Assembly: GCA_009782245.1 (NCBI GenBank)
Contig: WRKK01000311.1
Span: 1-12,200 of the forward strand
Reading direction: 5' to 3'
Length of the DNA: 12,200 bases
From: Defluviitaleaceae bacterium
GTDB taxonomy: Bacteria > Bacillota > Clostridia > Lachnospirales > WQUN01
Shown: piece after piece, positions 11,971-12,200 of the stretch
Layout: each line of letters begins with the position of its first letter
How positions within the stretch are numbered: the first letter of the stretch is position 1
Translations under genes and position numbers: made by a program
The notes under the pieces: generated by a model
Told to the model about the DNA's origin: nothing
What the model saw: only the letters and a program-made list of their open reading frames with translations
Databases searched by the model: none

Positions 11971-12077
11971 CAAAAATACACCAATATAGCAACATATCCA
12001 CCAAATATTTTTATATATGGCATTGGCATGGTATCAAATATCACGCAATATTTATTTGAAAAATATTTGACAAAAAC

Positions 12078-12120
12078 GGGCGACCGTCCCACCTGTCGAA
12101 CGGGCAGGGGACGGTTGCCC
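12078..12120. repeat. GC-rich imperfect palindromic repeat, unit 1
   Basis: GGGCGACCGTCCC (12078-12090) pairs with GGGACGGTTGCCC (12108-12120) with one G-T pair. Its centre contains CCTGTCGAACGGGCAGG (12092-12108), which matches the palindrome inside the ROK gene (10130-10146) at 14 of 17 positions. Confidence 0.75.
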
Positions 12121-12158
12121 CATTTGCGTATACTTAAGCTAAAATCGGAGGGGCAAAC

Positions 12159-12180
12159 GGGCGACCGAGGGCGGTCGCCC
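12159..12180. repeat. GC-rich palindromic repeat, unit 2
   Basis: GGGCGACCG (12159-12167) and CGGTCGCCC (12172-12180) are perfect arms with a 4-nt loop. The ACGGGCGACCG word is shared with unit 1 (12076-12086). The element may continue past the window's right edge. Confidence 0.75.
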
Positions 12181-12200
12181 CTACAAAAACGCCGACCGTA

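Larger units (their letters stand above)
11780..12077. other. Non-coding region with hairpins
   Basis: I see no supportable gene here. The stretch holds a possible TTGACA (11835-11840) with TACCAT (11858-11863) after 17 nt, followed by two strong inverted repeats annotated separately, then AT-rich sequence with repeated TATTTGA words (12053-12059, 12064-12070). A short structured RNA is conceivable but unproven. Confidence 0.4.

Noticed and set aside
11807..12004. Minus-strand 65-residue frame with a hydrophobic N terminus
   Set aside because: It starts at TTG without a ribosome binding site and runs through two perfect inverted repeats, so the frame is probably accidental.

Overview
The window looks like an accessory region of an anaerobic Firmicute, probably a polysaccharide-degrading Clostridia member. 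The evidence is strong AGGAGG-type ribosome binding sites, several TTG starts, moderate G+C, near-consensus TTGACA/TATAAT promoters, a secreted protein ending in a copper-amine-oxidase-N-like 'stalk' domain, an InlB-type repeat, and a ROK regulator next to a GH105 glycosidase. No rRNA, tRNA, CRISPR array or transposase gene is visible.

Layout. Positions 1-947 (+) hold a cassette of two tandem paralogous 77-residue proteins followed by a retropepsin-like aspartic protease, with all three reading frames overlapping. A hairpin terminator and a 38-bp near-perfect palindrome overlapping a -35 box come next. Then follows a two-gene operon (1184-7934, +): a class C beta-lactamase-like serine hydrolase and a 1720-residue secreted multidomain protein. 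A bidirectional terminator (7960-8002) separates this from a second cassette on the minus strand (9196 to 8057). That cassette has the same plan as the first: two tandem paralogous small proteins and a retropepsin, but with a small-protein family that I cannot align to the left one. Divergent from it, a consensus promoter drives a ROK-family regulator and, 29 nt downstream, a GH105 unsaturated rhamnogalacturonyl hydrolase. The right end (11780-12200) is non-coding and rich in hairpins and GC-rich palindromic repeats, one of which resembles a palindrome lying in frame inside the ROK gene.

How the parts may work together. ROK plus GH105 reads as a self-contained sugar-responsive operon for intracellular breakdown of imported unsaturated pectin oligosaccharides. 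The large surface protein, with a probable beta-propeller, could bind or process carbohydrate outside the cell, but its activity is not assignable here. The two small-protein/retropepsin cassettes are the most unusual content. Both use a translationally coupled protease start, and both show a tandem duplication whose upstream copy keeps a decayed remnant of the protease start. This points to an ancestral unit of 'small protein + coupled protease' that is duplicated repeatedly.
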